Source of the DNA: Lysinibacillus telephonicus
GTDB taxonomy: Bacteria; Bacillota; Bacilli; Bacillales_A; Planococcaceae
Length of the DNA stretch: 64,000 nucleotides
Assembly: GCF_003966145.1 (NCBI RefSeq)
Contig: NZ_RXNR01000018.1
Location: 1 to 64,000 of the forward strand
Direction of reading: 5' to 3'
The translations under genes were made by a program, and so were the position numbers. The notes under the pieces are model-generated. The model was not told where the DNA came from, ran no database searches, and was given only the letters and a program-made list of their open reading frames with translations. This document shows, in pieces, positions 9,268-17,717 of this stretch (position 1 is its first letter; each line of letters opens with the position of its first letter).

Positions 9268-9975
9268 GTGAGAGGATTGTTGCAGTTATTTCTATTACTC
9301 TTAGAAGCTATTTATCTATATTTAGCATTCAAAACTGGCAAAACAATTTTTATTCTTGTTGCTGTTGCATTAGGTGGCTGGTGGTTATACGAGTTAAATA
9401 AGGAATCGAAAAGGCGAAATGAAGAAATTCAGCAGGACACAATCGAACAAATAGAAGAGTATCCTCATACTCGCTATATTTTATCTTCTGATTGCTTACA
9501 AGCACTTTTGATAGACGAACATTCTGATACTTTTCGAATACTCCAAAGAGAGGATACTGAGGAGGAATTTGAAGCAAGAGAGTACGCATTTCATGAGTTA
9601 TATGAAGTAGCGATTGTAGAGGATGGCAATAATATAGCACTTACTTCTAAAGGTGGTGTGCACGGCTGGTCTTTAATTGATGGTGGTTCCAAAATTGATG
9701 TTCATGTGAAAGGATACGATGCGGAATCAGAAAACAAATCAGAGGAAAAATCGAATAAGGAAGTTAAAAAGCTTATGCTGCAGCTCGTTGTAGATGATTT
9801 ATCGAATCCGATTATTGAATATATTTTTTTAGATAACGAACAAGCCATTCCAAAAGATTTAGATGAATATAAGGATATTTTAAAAGAATGTACTAAGTGG
9901 TACCAGAAAATAAGTGTGATTATTAAACGTAATGAAAATAAACGAAAAGAAGTTGTAGTAAATGGCTGGGTTTAA
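9268..9975 (+). CDS. Hypothetical protein with two N-terminal membrane segments
   Basis: I do not recognise this family. The protein begins with two hydrophobic stretches (about residues 3-20 and 25-42, the second containing GGWWLYEL). An acidic, lysine-rich cytosolic domain of about 190 residues follows, with no catalytic motif I can name. The GTG at 9268 lies inside the GGGGTGAGAGG ribosome binding site, so translation more likely begins at TTG 9277 or 9280. The product would then be 231-232 residues. It is single, between the DUF421 gene and an MBL/TetR unit, and a GGCTG-type hairpin follows it. The DUF421 gene ends in its own terminator, so cotranscription is unlikely. Confidence 0.7.
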   Translation: MRGLLQLFLLLLEAIYLYLAFKTGKTIFILVAVALGGWWLYELNKESKRRNEEIQQDTIEQIEEYPHTRYILSSDCLQALLIDEHSDTFRILQREDTEEEFEAREYAFHELYEVAIVEDGNNIALTSKGGVHGWSLIDGGSKIDVHVKGYDAESENKSEEKSNKEVKKLMLQLVVDDLSNPIIEYIFLDNEQAIPKDLDEYKDILKECTKWYQKISVIIKRNENKRKEVVVNGWV

Positions 9976-10019
9976 CAAAAGTCCGCTATTTTGATACGCA
10001 TACTAGTGTGAAGAGGAGA

Positions 10020-10053
10020 GGCTGTTTTAGAAAATGTTGCTTTCTAGGCAGCC
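10020..10053 (+). terminator. GGCTG-type hairpin
   Basis: GGCTGTTTTAGAAA pairs imperfectly with TTTCTAGGCAGCC around a 7-nt loop. It lies 45 bases past the preceding gene and resembles the hairpins at 3234 and 20641. Confidence 0.55.
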
Positions 10054-10090
10054 ACTTACTTTTCTTAAGAAAAAGTTTCCATAATATCAC

Positions 10091-10137
10091 TTGAAAAACT
10101 AATGCCATTAGTTATAATAAAAACTAACGGTATTAGT
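10091..10137 (+). promoter_or_regulatory. Promoter with twin palindromic operators for the MBL-TetR unit
   Basis: TTGAAA (10091-10096) and TATAAT (10113-10118) are spaced 16 bp. The perfect palindrome ACTAATGCCATTAGT (10098-10112) fills the spacer. A second near-palindrome, ACTAACGGTATTAGT (10123-10137), lies just past the -10 box, 25 bp centre to centre from the first. The same unit encodes a TetR-type repressor, so autoregulation through these sites is the natural reading. Confidence 0.75.
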
Positions 10138-10165
10138 TTTTATTATATTAAAGGGGATGGGTAGA

Positions 10166-10879
10166 ATGAAGGTTTCAAAATATGGGGAAATGTATCAGTT
10201 AACTTTATGGCCGCTGCTTTTTCCTGTGAATTGCTATATTTTTGAGGAACAACATGAAATTACTTTAATTGATACGGGTATGCCAGCTAGTTTTAAAGGA
10301 ATTGTCGATGCTATTAAAAATATAGGCAAGCCGCTAACAAATATCATTTTGACACATGCACACGGTGATCATGTTGGATCATTAGATAAGCTAAAAGAAA
10401 GCTTTCCAGAGGCCTGCTTTTCAATTTCTGTTCGTGATAGCCGCTTATTAAAAGGGGATGTTTCATTAAATGAAAGTGAACCACAAACACCGATTAAAGG
10501 TGGGATTCCAAAAGGGATAATAACAGAACCCAATCGATTATTGATGGAAGGGGATAAAATTGGTTCTCTTGAAGTAGTGGAAACACCTGGACATACACCA
10601 GGCTCAATCTCACTATATGCACAAAAAACAGGTCATATCATAGTTGGTGATGCCTTTCAAACAAGAGGGAAAATCGCAGTAAGCGGCAAGATTGTAAAGA
10701 GTTTCCCATTCCCTGCATTTGCAACATGGAATAAAGAAATAGCCATACAAAGCGCTAAAAAAATTCTGGAATTAAAGCCTTCTTTACTAGCGGCAGGACA
10801 TGGCACAATAATACAAAATCCTGAAAAAAATATAGCCCGGGCAATTATTGAAGCTGAAGAGATTTTGTTGAAACGGTAG
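10166..10879 (+). CDS. MBL-fold metallo-hydrolase
   Basis: This 237-residue metallo-beta-lactamase-fold enzyme has the binuclear zinc motif THAHGDHVGS, with later HTPGS, GDAF and GHG elements that supply the remaining ligands. It resembles the glyoxalase-II/YflN/quorum-lactonase-like hydrolases; the substrate is unknown. Start: ATG 10166 lies about 10 bases after AAGGGG, whereas ATG 10157 is too close to that site. It is the first gene of an apparent operon with the TetR regulator 16 bases downstream. It is transcribed from the twin-operator promoter, so the enzyme is probably induced by its own substrate or a related small molecule. Confidence 0.85.
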   Translation: MKVSKYGEMYQLTLWPLLFPVNCYIFEEQHEITLIDTGMPASFKGIVDAIKNIGKPLTNIILTHAHGDHVGSLDKLKESFPEACFSISVRDSRLLKGDVSLNESEPQTPIKGGIPKGIITEPNRLLMEGDKIGSLEVVETPGHTPGSISLYAQKTGHIIVGDAFQTRGKIAVSGKIVKSFPFPAFATWNKEIAIQSAKKILELKPSLLAAGHGTIIQNPEKNIARAIIEAEEILLKR

Positions 10880-10895
10880 GAAAGGAAAGAGTAAC

Positions 10896-11453
10896 ATGTC
10901 ACCAAGAGTTGGATTAGATGTGAAACGTATTATAGAAACTGCAGCCGAATTGGTAGATAAAGAAGGGGTTGATTCCCTAACTTTAGCCACAATTGCTAGA
11001 AAATTAAATGTTCGTCCCCCTTCTTTGTTTAACCATATTGAAGGCCTTCATAGCATCAAGCGTGAGCTGTCCTTATATGGGTTAACTTTATTTTATGAAA
11101 AGATTGAAGAAGCATCGAGAGAGAAGAACAAAAATGAAGCAATTTTTTCTTTTGCATATGCATATATTCAGTTTGCAAGGGAACATCCAGGGATATATGA
11201 ACTAATCTTGCGTGCTCCTGAACCAGATGATTATGAACTGCAAGCAGCCAGCAGCCGAATAATTTCTTTATTAAGCAGCTGCTTTTCAGATTATAACTTA
11301 TCAGAAGAGTATAAGATTCATGCGATAAGAGCTTTAAGAAGCATTCTTCATGGCTTTTCCACATTAGAACAAAAGGCTGCATTCGGACTCCCAGTTAGTA
11401 TTGAAAAGACTTTTGAATTGATGATCCAAGGATTTATTGATTCGATAAAGTAG
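10896..11453 (+). CDS. TetR/AcrR-family transcriptional repressor
   Basis: The 185-residue protein has an N-terminal helix-turn-helix (residues about 10-55; IIETAAELVDKEGVDSLTL, then IARKLNVRPPSLFNHI). An all-helical ligand domain of the TetR_C_33/WHG type follows, found in many regulators of small hydrolases. AAAGGAAAGAG precedes the ATG. It is cotranscribed with the MBL hydrolase and probably represses both genes by binding the two palindromes at 10098-10137. The DMT transporter 130 bases downstream could be part of the regulon, but no copy of the operator is seen before it. Confidence 0.88.
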   Translation: MSPRVGLDVKRIIETAAELVDKEGVDSLTLATIARKLNVRPPSLFNHIEGLHSIKRELSLYGLTLFYEKIEEASREKNKNEAIFSFAYAYIQFAREHPGIYELILRAPEPDDYELQAASSRIISLLSSCFSDYNLSEEYKIHAIRALRSILHGFSTLEQKAAFGLPVSIEKTFELMIQGFIDSIK

Positions 11454-11583
11454 CCCTTATGCTATTGTTTTACTACAATGATTAAATATACTGATCTTTA
11501 CATAAAAATAAATATTCAAATATATGTAAATATTATATAATTAATATTCAGATTTTAATCATTACATATATGTGGAGGCAGCA

Positions 11584-12465
11584 ATGAAAAAGTATATTGG
11601 AGAAATCATGCTGTGTATTACAGCAATTATATGGGGAAGTGGATTTGTTGTTAGTGCAGTTTCACTAGAGTACTATACTCCCTATCAAGTATTAGCAGGA
11701 CGGTTTTTAGTTGGTTTTATTATATTAAGCATTATCTTTTATAAGAAACTGAGAGGCTTAAATCGCAGTATTATTTTAAAAGGATTTGTTTTAGGGGCTT
11801 TATTATATGTAGCCTTTGCATTGCAAACGGTTGGGCTTCAATATACAACCCCATCAAAGAATGCGTTTTTAACAGCAGTCAATGTTGTGATTGTACCGTT
11901 CATTGCATTTTTAGCATACAAAAGAAAAATTGATAAGTTTGAACTAACCGGAGCAATTCTTGCTATTGTTGGGATTGGGTTTCTTTCACTTCAATTTTCA
12001 ACAGATGTGAACATAGGGGACTTGCTTACTTTGGGCTGTGCCGTTGGGTTTGCTTATCAAATTTTCTATACAGCGAAGTATGTGAAAGATGAAGATCCAA
12101 TTACTTTAACCATTATTCAAATGTTCTTTGCGGCAATACTAGCATGCATTGTTGTTCTATTTAAAGGAGAAGTGAATTTTTCAATGGAGTTGGAGGCAGT
12201 TTCATCTATTTTCTATTTAGGTATTTTCTCTACAACCATTGCATATCTTTTCCAAACAATTGCACAAAAGTTCACGAGTGAAACGAAAACGGCCATAATT
12301 CTTTCTACGGAATCTTTCTGGGGCATGGTTTTCTCCATTATTTTATTAGGTGAAGTATTAACGCCTAGAATGATTATCGGAGCTATTTTAATTTTGTGCG
12401 CAATTATTATTTCAGAAACGAAACTTTCTTTCATGAAAAAATCCAGACTTGAAAAGTTAATTTAA
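11584..12465 (+). CDS. EamA/DMT-superfamily transporter
   Basis: This 293-residue protein has ten predicted membrane helices and two EamA repeats. Family features are the opening MLCITAIIWGSGFVVS segment, the middle TTPSKNAFLTAVNVVIVPF and the second-repeat LSTESFWGMVFSIILLGE. The family exports metabolites such as amino acids or drugs; the substrate is unknown. I take ATG 11584 (MKKYIGEI) because GGAGG at 11574-11578 is correctly spaced, and an upstream GTG at 11572 overlaps that site. It has its own leader after the TetR gene. Confidence 0.85.
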   Translation: MKKYIGEIMLCITAIIWGSGFVVSAVSLEYYTPYQVLAGRFLVGFIILSIIFYKKLRGLNRSIILKGFVLGALLYVAFALQTVGLQYTTPSKNAFLTAVNVVIVPFIAFLAYKRKIDKFELTGAILAIVGIGFLSLQFSTDVNIGDLLTLGCAVGFAYQIFYTAKYVKDEDPITLTIIQMFFAAILACIVVLFKGEVNFSMELEAVSSIFYLGIFSTTIAYLFQTIAQKFTSETKTAIILSTESFWGMVFSIILLGEVLTPRMIIGAILILCAIIISETKLSFMKKSRLEKLI

Positions 12466-12554
12466 ATAATTCTAGAGGCTTGTCCTATATTAATTTTCTG
12501 CTATTCACCTTTAGTGAAAAATACGATGCAGGATTTGTATCGGGCTAGCTTCTT

Positions 12555-13130
12555 TTATGTATAAGAATTTCTTGTTATAAAGCTAGTGGTGATGCCAACT
12601 GCGATAATGGTAACGATTGAAAGAAGTAAAGTATTGGTAGAAATAAAGGCACCTCCTAATAATACAACGATTGCATCAATAATAAAGATAACGAATCCAA
12701 CATTTATAGAAGTTTTATCAGAAATAAATTGAGCCAGTAAATCCGTTCCACCCGTACTTGTTTCAAAACGAAGCATTAATCCAATCCCAAAGCCAACAAA
12801 TATACCGCCAATTATTGCACTAAATATAGGCTCCATTTGAATAAGAAAACGCAGAGGTTTAAACATATCAATTACAACGGATGAAATAAGTAAGCCGTGA
12901 AGACTATTAAAAAAATAATTTTTATATTTAAACCATGCCAGTATAAAGATTGGGATGCTTAGTACAATAATCATTAAGCCAATTTTTAGTCTGAATAAAT
13001 AGTGCAAAATTAGTGAAAGCCCAATGATACCACCGTCTAAAATTTCATAAGGGGTTAAAAAGAGATTTATTCCTATAGCTAAAAAAATGCTACCAACAAT
13101 AATAGCGAAACCTTTCTTTAAATAATACAT
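12555..13130 (-). CDS. YitT-family (DUF161) membrane protein, short form
   Basis: This 191-residue protein has five or six membrane segments. It has the family motifs EILDGGIIGLSL near the N-terminus and TSTGGTDLLAQFISDKTS in the centre. It lacks the C-terminal DUF2179 domain, like the copy at 2629-3228; the two share motif layout and length and are clear paralogues. Start: AAGGAG precedes ATG 13130 (MYYLKKG) at ideal spacing, whereas ATG 13154 has no site. It converges with the DMT transporter gene. Function is unknown. Confidence 0.8.
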   Translation of the reverse strand: MYYLKKGFAIIVGSIFLAIGINLFLTPYEILDGGIIGLSLILHYLFRLKIGLMIIVLSIPIFILAWFKYKNYFFNSLHGLLISSVVIDMFKPLRFLIQMEPIFSAIIGGIFVGFGIGLMLRFETSTGGTDLLAQFISDKTSINVGFVIFIIDAIVVLLGGAFISTNTLLLSIVTIIAVGITTSFITRNSYT

Positions 13131-13317
13131 GCACTTCTCCTTACAATCGGACATGCACCATTTTATGATAAAAACATAGAGAAAATGTATACAGAGGAGA
13201 AAACGGGAATAAGTTAGTATCTTATACCGCTTACAATAATATCTATTTGTTCTTTTAATAATATTTCTATTAGTGTAAAACTGTGGTATGGTATTTTTAA
13301 AGATTAATTGAATATCG

Positions 13318-13471
13318 TTATTAAGTGCTCATAATGTTGAGGTAAAAGGGAAACTAGTGAGAATCTAGTACAGCCCCCGCTACTGTAATGGCTGATAAAA
13401 TCACAGGACCACTCTTTTTGAGGAAGGTGTGAGAGTAAAGAGAAGCCTAAGTCAGGAAACCTGCTTAATAA
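13318..13471 (+). promoter_or_regulatory. Cobalamin riboswitch 1
   Basis: Conserved core elements appear in order: AAAGGGAA at 13344, GTGAGAATC, ACAGCCCCCGCTACTGT around 13370-13386, and the closing AAGTCAGGAAACCTGC at 13449-13464. TTATTAAG/CTTAATA can close the outer helix. This is the AdoCbl class I aptamer. It is followed by its own terminator at 13562, with no gene before the second riboswitch. Confidence 0.92.
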
Positions 13472-13520
13472 TGTAAACTAAACTTTTCGGTGGGAGAAGT
13501 ATAGGTGAGTCAGTTTACAA
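13472..13520 (+). promoter_or_regulatory. Possible antiterminator/expression-platform stem of riboswitch 1
   Basis: TGTAAACT just after the aptamer is complementary to AGTTTACA about 30 bases later. No reading frame is present between the aptamer and terminator 1. Confidence 0.4.
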
Positions 13521-13561
13521 TACGTTTGTGTTTATTCACATTCTTATGTATATGTGTACAC

Positions 13562-13599
13562 AAGCCTGTTTTCCCCATTAGAGGAATTCAGGCTTTTTT
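13562..13599 (+). terminator. Terminator of riboswitch 1
   Basis: AAGCCTGTTTTCC pairs with GGAATTCAGGCTT with two mismatches, followed by a T-run. It is placed so that riboswitch 1 can stop transcription before riboswitch 2. Confidence 0.8.
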
Positions 13600-13653
13600 G
13601 TATGCAGGAAAAAGTCTCCTTTCTAAATTTATAGGTCAAATAAAATAATATTG

Positions 13654-13810
13654 TTCATCGGTATAGTATTTTTACTATTTAAAAGGGAAGTGCGATGAAA
13701 AGTCGCCACGGTACCCGCCACTGTGAAACTGAGCAATAAATCATATCCACTGCATATGCGGGAAGGGATTTGTTTGCTATGAAGTAAAGTCAGGAGACCT
13801 GCCGAATGAA
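13654..13810 (+). promoter_or_regulatory. Cobalamin riboswitch 2
   Basis: The same core recurs: AAAAGGGAAGTGCGATGAAA, CCACGGTACCCGCCACTGTGA and AAAGTCAGGAGACCTGCC. TTCATCGG at 13654 pairs with CCGAATGAA at 13802 to close the outer helix. The two aptamers are clearly homologous but far from identical, so this is not a recent duplication. Confidence 0.92.
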
Positions 13811-13867
13811 CGAAATGTACCTACGGGATTATAGGAAGCATTGTAATTAATATATTCTTTGCTTCCT

Positions 13868-13898
13868 CATGTAAACATTCCGTTGTTTACATGTTTTT
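13868..13898 (+). terminator. Terminator of riboswitch 2
   Basis: CATGTAAAC pairs perfectly with GTTTACATG around ATTCCGTT, and five T follow. A preceding GGAAGCA/TGCTTCC-type pairing (13832-13867) may be the competing antiterminator side. The importer gene starts 56 bases later. Confidence 0.85.
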
Positions 13899-13953
13899 AT
13901 TTACCTAAAGAAGAGTAGTTAATTCATTAACGTCATTCATGGGAGCAAAAATT

Positions 13954-14997
13954 ATGATAAAAAAACACTTTTCTATTTTTCTATTATTGCTAATTCTTAT
14001 TACATTTGCATCCATTGTAGGGGCAATATTAGTAGGTTCAGTAAATATTTCGCCAAGTATTATATGGGATGTCCTCTGTTGGAAGTTAGGATTTACTAAT
14101 TCGCTTACAGAGGCATCCATAGCACAATCGACAATTATTTGGGAAATCCGTCTTCCAAGAATTTTATTGGCAATAGCAGTAGGTGCTGGATTGTCTATTA
14201 GTGGAGCAGCTATTCAGGCGCTTGTACAAAACTCAATTGCAGATCCATATATTCTAGGTGTTTCCTCTGGGGCGTCAGTAGGTGCAACAGCTGTTATCAT
14301 ACTAGGTGCATTTTCATTTTTGGGAAATTGGGCATTATCATTAGCGGCTTTCATTGGTGCACTTATAGCTGTATTCATTGTATTTTTGTTAGCTCGTGTT
14401 GGAGGAAGGACATCGATAATACGTTTATTATTGGCAGGCATTGCTATCTCACTTATTTTTTCAGCAATAACGAACTTTATTTTAATAATGACAAAAGATG
14501 CGGGGGGGATGAAGGCTGTAATGCATTGGATGTTGGGGAGCCTTGCTGGTGCTAAATGGTCTAATATACAAATTCCAATCCTTGTTTGTATTGCGGTTTT
14601 TCTATTTCTTTACTGCTTTACAAATTCACTAAATGCGCTGCTTCTTGGGGAAGAAACAGCAACAACATTAGGAATCTCACTGGAAAAATTCCGATTAATT
14701 GTAATTATCAGCGTTTCATTACTAACGGGAGTACTTGTTGCTGTAAGTGGTACGATAGGTTTTGTTGGATTAATTATTCCTCATATTGTTCGAATACTGG
14801 TAGGTTCACATTATCGTTACGTATTGCCTTCTAGTGCATTAATAGGAGCCATTTTTTTGATATGGGCGGATACACTTTCACGTGTCATTATTGCACCAGA
14901 AGAAATGCCGTTGGGGATTATAACAGCTCTATGCGGTGGTCCATTCTTTATATGGCTGCTAAGGAAGGAAGGTTATACCTTTGGAACAAATGACTAA
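13954..14997 (+). CDS. btuC: Vitamin B12 ABC importer permease (BtuC-like, FecCD family)
   Basis: This 347-residue FecCD-type permease has about ten membrane helices and forms the membrane channel of a type II ABC importer. Diagnostic segments are RLPRILLAIAVGAGLSISGAAIQ, NSIADPYILGVSSGASVGA and the coupling region GFVGLIIPHIVR. The family includes haem, siderophore and cobalamin importers, which look alike. The two cobalamin riboswitches directly upstream make B12/corrinoid the likely substrate. I prefer ATG 13954 (MIKKHFSI), 8 bases after GGGAGC, over ATG 13939. It overlaps the ATPase gene by 17 bases. Confidence 0.9.
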   Translation: MIKKHFSIFLLLLILITFASIVGAILVGSVNISPSIIWDVLCWKLGFTNSLTEASIAQSTIIWEIRLPRILLAIAVGAGLSISGAAIQALVQNSIADPYILGVSSGASVGATAVIILGAFSFLGNWALSLAAFIGALIAVFIVFLLARVGGRTSIIRLLLAGIAISLIFSAITNFILIMTKDAGGMKAVMHWMLGSLAGAKWSNIQIPILVCIAVFLFLYCFTNSLNALLLGEETATTLGISLEKFRLIVIISVSLLTGVLVAVSGTIGFVGLIIPHIVRILVGSHYRYVLPSSALIGAIFLIWADTLSRVIIAPEEMPLGIITALCGGPFFIWLLRKEGYTFGTND

Positions 14998-15796
14998 ATA
15001 TTTATATAAAATCAGTAGTCTTAACTATTCCTTACAAGAGAAACAAATTTTAAACAATATTCAATTAGTTCTTCCTGAGGGGAAATTTATAGGGTTGATT
15101 GGACCAAATGGCAGTGGGAAATCTACATTGTTAAAGCTTTTGTATCGTTACATAAAACCACAAAATGGACAAGTATGGTTAAGAGAAAAAGACGTTTGGG
15201 AAATTGGAGAGAAGCAATTTGCAAAGGAAGTTGCAGTAGTTACACAAGAATCCTCTGTTGCCTTTGATTTTACTGTAAAAGAACTTGTTTTTATGGGACG
15301 TACTCCGCATAAAAAACTATTAAAACGGGACTCAAAATCGGATGAGGAAATTGTGGAAGATGCAATGAAAAAAGCTGATGTGCTTCACTTAGCAAATCGC
15401 AATTATTCCAGTCTTTCAGGCGGTGAGAAAAAAAGAGTAATTGTTGCTAGAGCATTGGCACAACAAACAGATGTCCTTATTTTAGATGAACCAACGAATC
15501 ATTTAGATATTGAACATCAATTTGCTTTATTGGATTTACTTAGTGAATGTTCTATGACAGTTATTATGGCAATTCATGATTTAAATTTAGCCGCAACTTA
15601 TTGTGATAAATTGCTCCTTTTACAAAAAGGGAAGCTGTGTGCATTCGGATCTCCAGAGGAAGTGCTGACAGTAGAACAATTAAAACATGTATTTAATGTA
15701 GATGTAGAAATTATGACAAACCCTTTTACAAATAAACCATATTTGCAGTTTGTATCTAAAAAGTATAAAGAGAAGGGGAAAGTGAATGAATCTTAA
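14981..15796 (+). CDS. btuD: Vitamin B12 ABC importer ATPase (BtuD-like)
   Basis: This 271-residue ABC ATPase powers the importer. It has Walker A GPNGSGKST (about residues 42-50), Q-loop VTQESS, signature LSGGEKKRV, Walker B VLILDEPTNHLD and a switch His in AIHDLN. The TTG start at 14981 follows AAGGAAGG in the end of the permease gene, and an ATG at 14990 is an alternative. It overlaps both the permease (17 bases) and the binding-protein gene (11 bases), indicating translational coupling in a three-gene operon. Confidence 0.9.
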   Translation: MEQMTKYLYKISSLNYSLQEKQILNNIQLVLPEGKFIGLIGPNGSGKSTLLKLLYRYIKPQNGQVWLREKDVWEIGEKQFAKEVAVVTQESSVAFDFTVKELVFMGRTPHKKLLKRDSKSDEEIVEDAMKKADVLHLANRNYSSLSGGEKKRVIVARALAQQTDVLILDEPTNHLDIEHQFALLDLLSECSMTVIMAIHDLNLAATYCDKLLLLQKGKLCAFGSPEEVLTVEQLKHVFNVDVEIMTNPFTNKPYLQFVSKKYKEKGKVNES

Positions 15797-16778
15797 ATTA
15801 AGGCATTTAATTATTTTCATATTATTACTAATACTATCTGCATGTGGAACCAATCAACAATCTAAAGAGAATACGGATGAACAATCTAGTGGACAATCAA
15901 AGGATAAATCAGAAGTTATTGTTATTGATAATAACGGTTTCACCCAAGAATTCACAGAAGCTCCTACTAGAGCAATTTCATTAAATCAACATGTAACAGA
16001 AATTATGCTTGCTTTAGGGTTGGAAGACTCAATGATTGGAACAGCTTATTTAGATGATGAAATTTACGAACCATTACAAGAAGCATATGAGAAAATACCA
16101 GTTATTTCTGATCAATATCCGTCAAAGGAACAAGTAATTGCTTTAGAGCCGGATTTTTTATACGGCGGCTGGTCTAGTGCATTTGATGAAAAAACGATTG
16201 CATCACAAGAAGAATTACTTGAACTAGGTATCCACTCATATTTACAAACCTCTTCAACGATGGTAGCACCGAAACTAGAAGATATTTATAATGATATTCG
16301 AAATATTGCGGCTATTTTTCGAGTAGAGGAGCGCGGAGAGCAATTAATTGAAGAAATGAATACAGATATAGCCGAGATTACAGGGCAATTGCCAGAAGTA
16401 GATAAGGAGCTGCCAGTTCTTGTATTTGATAGTGGGGAAACGGATATTTTTACAGCTTCGCAAAATTTTATGAATGAACTAATAACATTAGCCGGTGGAG
16501 TCAATATTTTTGGTGATATTGAAGGCAACTGGACAACGGTTTCAAAGGAAGAAGCAGTTGATAAGGCACCGGAAGTGATTGTAGTAGTTGATTATGGTTC
16601 TACAACTGCACAGGAAAAGATCAATTTTATTAAATCAGATCCAGCTTTAAGTACAACTCCTGCTGCAAAAAACAATCGTTTTGTCGTATTGCCGTTATCA
16701 GCAGCCTCTGAAGGAGTACGTGTTGCTGAAGCAATCGAAATTTTGGCAAAAGGTTTTTATCCAGAGTATTTTAATTAG
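15786..16778 (+). CDS. btuF: Cobalamin-binding lipoprotein (BtuF-like) of the ABC importer
   Basis: This 330-residue substrate-binding lipoprotein has a lysine/arginine-bearing start, a hydrophobic stretch and a lipobox LSAC with Cys20. A serine/glutamate/lysine-rich linker to about residue 45 follows. The rest is a periplasmic-binding-protein class III fold (PF01497), with ALNQHVTEIMLALG-type first helix, LEPDFLYGG and a C-terminal VRVAEAIEILAKGFYPEYF. It would capture the corrinoid outside the membrane and deliver it to BtuC. The AGAAGGGG site overlaps the ATPase end. It is the last gene of the operon, closed by a terminator at 16799. Confidence 0.9.
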   Translation: MNLKLRHLIIFILLLILSACGTNQQSKENTDEQSSGQSKDKSEVIVIDNNGFTQEFTEAPTRAISLNQHVTEIMLALGLEDSMIGTAYLDDEIYEPLQEAYEKIPVISDQYPSKEQVIALEPDFLYGGWSSAFDEKTIASQEELLELGIHSYLQTSSTMVAPKLEDIYNDIRNIAAIFRVEERGEQLIEEMNTDIAEITGQLPEVDKELPVLVFDSGETDIFTASQNFMNELITLAGGVNIFGDIEGNWTTVSKEEAVDKAPEVIVVVDYGSTTAQEKINFIKSDPALSTTPAAKNNRFVVLPLSAASEGVRVAEAIEILAKGFYPEYFN

Positions 16779-16798
16779 AATGTATCTTTAAGATAGGG

Positions 16799-16841
16799 GA
16801 CTGTAGAAAAGTCATAATTGGACTAATCTACAGTCTTTTTT
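16799..16841 (+). terminator. Terminator of the B12 importer operon
   Basis: GACTGTAG pairs with CTACAGTC over a 21-nt loop and a T-run follows. Confidence 0.75.
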
Positions 16842-16969
16842 AATTTGACAGTTGTTTCTTATTGAAAGTTTGCAGTGTTTGTAGTGATCTTTGTGGGAAA
16901 AAGTCAGACAATACGTGCAAATATCTGTATTGAATGGAACAAGGGAAGAGTTTCAATATCTTCTCTTTA

Positions 16970-17560
16970 TTACATTGACTTCATAAAAGTAATTGTTCTT
17001 GCGTTGCTGTCATACAGACACCATTCCCGATGATCTACTACTGAACCTACATTAATCCAATACTTTTTCTTTACTAACTGGAGCTCTTGTCCAAATTGGA
17101 TATTTATAGGAAGTTTTTTGTTTTTTCTATAGATGCCACTTCTGTGACTATGACCAAAGAACAAAAGCGGCGTATCAATGTCTGTTAACGATGTATCTGA
17201 AGGCTCCCAATTTTTGTCCCAATTTATTTGGTGACCGTGGATTATTGCAGCGTCTTCAATCATTATTTTTTCGGGCAAATTAGCAAACCGCTTGATTCCG
17301 GTTACAAGTGTTATCCGTTCTTCCTGATTTCCTCTAATTGAAGGAAACGTTAAAAGTTCTTCAAATTTCTCTTCAACTATTGCAGCTTCTTTAAGCGGAA
17401 CATTTGAAACCATTTGAGCTTTTTTCTTTCCTATTTTACATTCATATAAATCGCCTAAACCGTAAACAATGGCATTAGGTGCAGTTTCTTTAATGTGATT
17501 TAAGACAGCCTTAGTATCTTCAATATTTGAATGTAAATCCCCTAAAAATGCATATTTCAT
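16970..17560 (-). CDS. Calcineurin-like metallophosphoesterase
   Basis: This 196-residue protein carries the five metallophosphoesterase motifs: GDLHSN (residues 7-12), GLGDLYE (about 35-41), RGNQEE, HGH and GHSH. It belongs to the small YfcE/MJ0936-like group that hydrolyses phosphomonoesters or phosphodiesters using two metals. The in vivo substrate is not predictable. It is single, on the strand opposite its neighbours, and its ATG has AAGGATTG upstream. Confidence 0.85.
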   Translation of the reverse strand: MKYAFLGDLHSNIEDTKAVLNHIKETAPNAIVYGLGDLYECKIGKKKAQMVSNVPLKEAAIVEEKFEELLTFPSIRGNQEERITLVTGIKRFANLPEKIMIEDAAIIHGHQINWDKNWEPSDTSLTDIDTPLLFFGHSHRSGIYRKNKKLPINIQFGQELQLVKKKYWINVGSVVDHREWCLYDSNARTITFMKSM

Positions 17561-17656
17561 TTAATCAATCCTTCAACAATTGTTACTTGTATAATATATC
17601 GAAAATGTAATTTGTGAACAGTTTGTTGATTATTCCTAAGAAAAAAATTAATTCTG

Positions 17657-17686
17657 CTCATAATTCTATTTTATTTAGGCATGATA
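17657..17686 (+). promoter_or_regulatory. Likely sigma-G promoter of the gamma SASP gene
   Basis: CTCATA (17657-17662) and CATGATA (17680-17686) are separated by 17 bases. This fits the sigma-G pattern of NNMATA and CATNNTA. The AGGTG ribosome site and ATG follow about 30 bases later. Confidence 0.45.
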
Positions 17687-17717
17687 AAGACATAACATTT
17701 TTGGAGGTGTTTTTGAT

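Noticed and set aside
14328-14834. Cysteine-rich plus-strand frames inside btuC
   Set aside because: They are out-of-frame readings of the permease gene, with no start signals.
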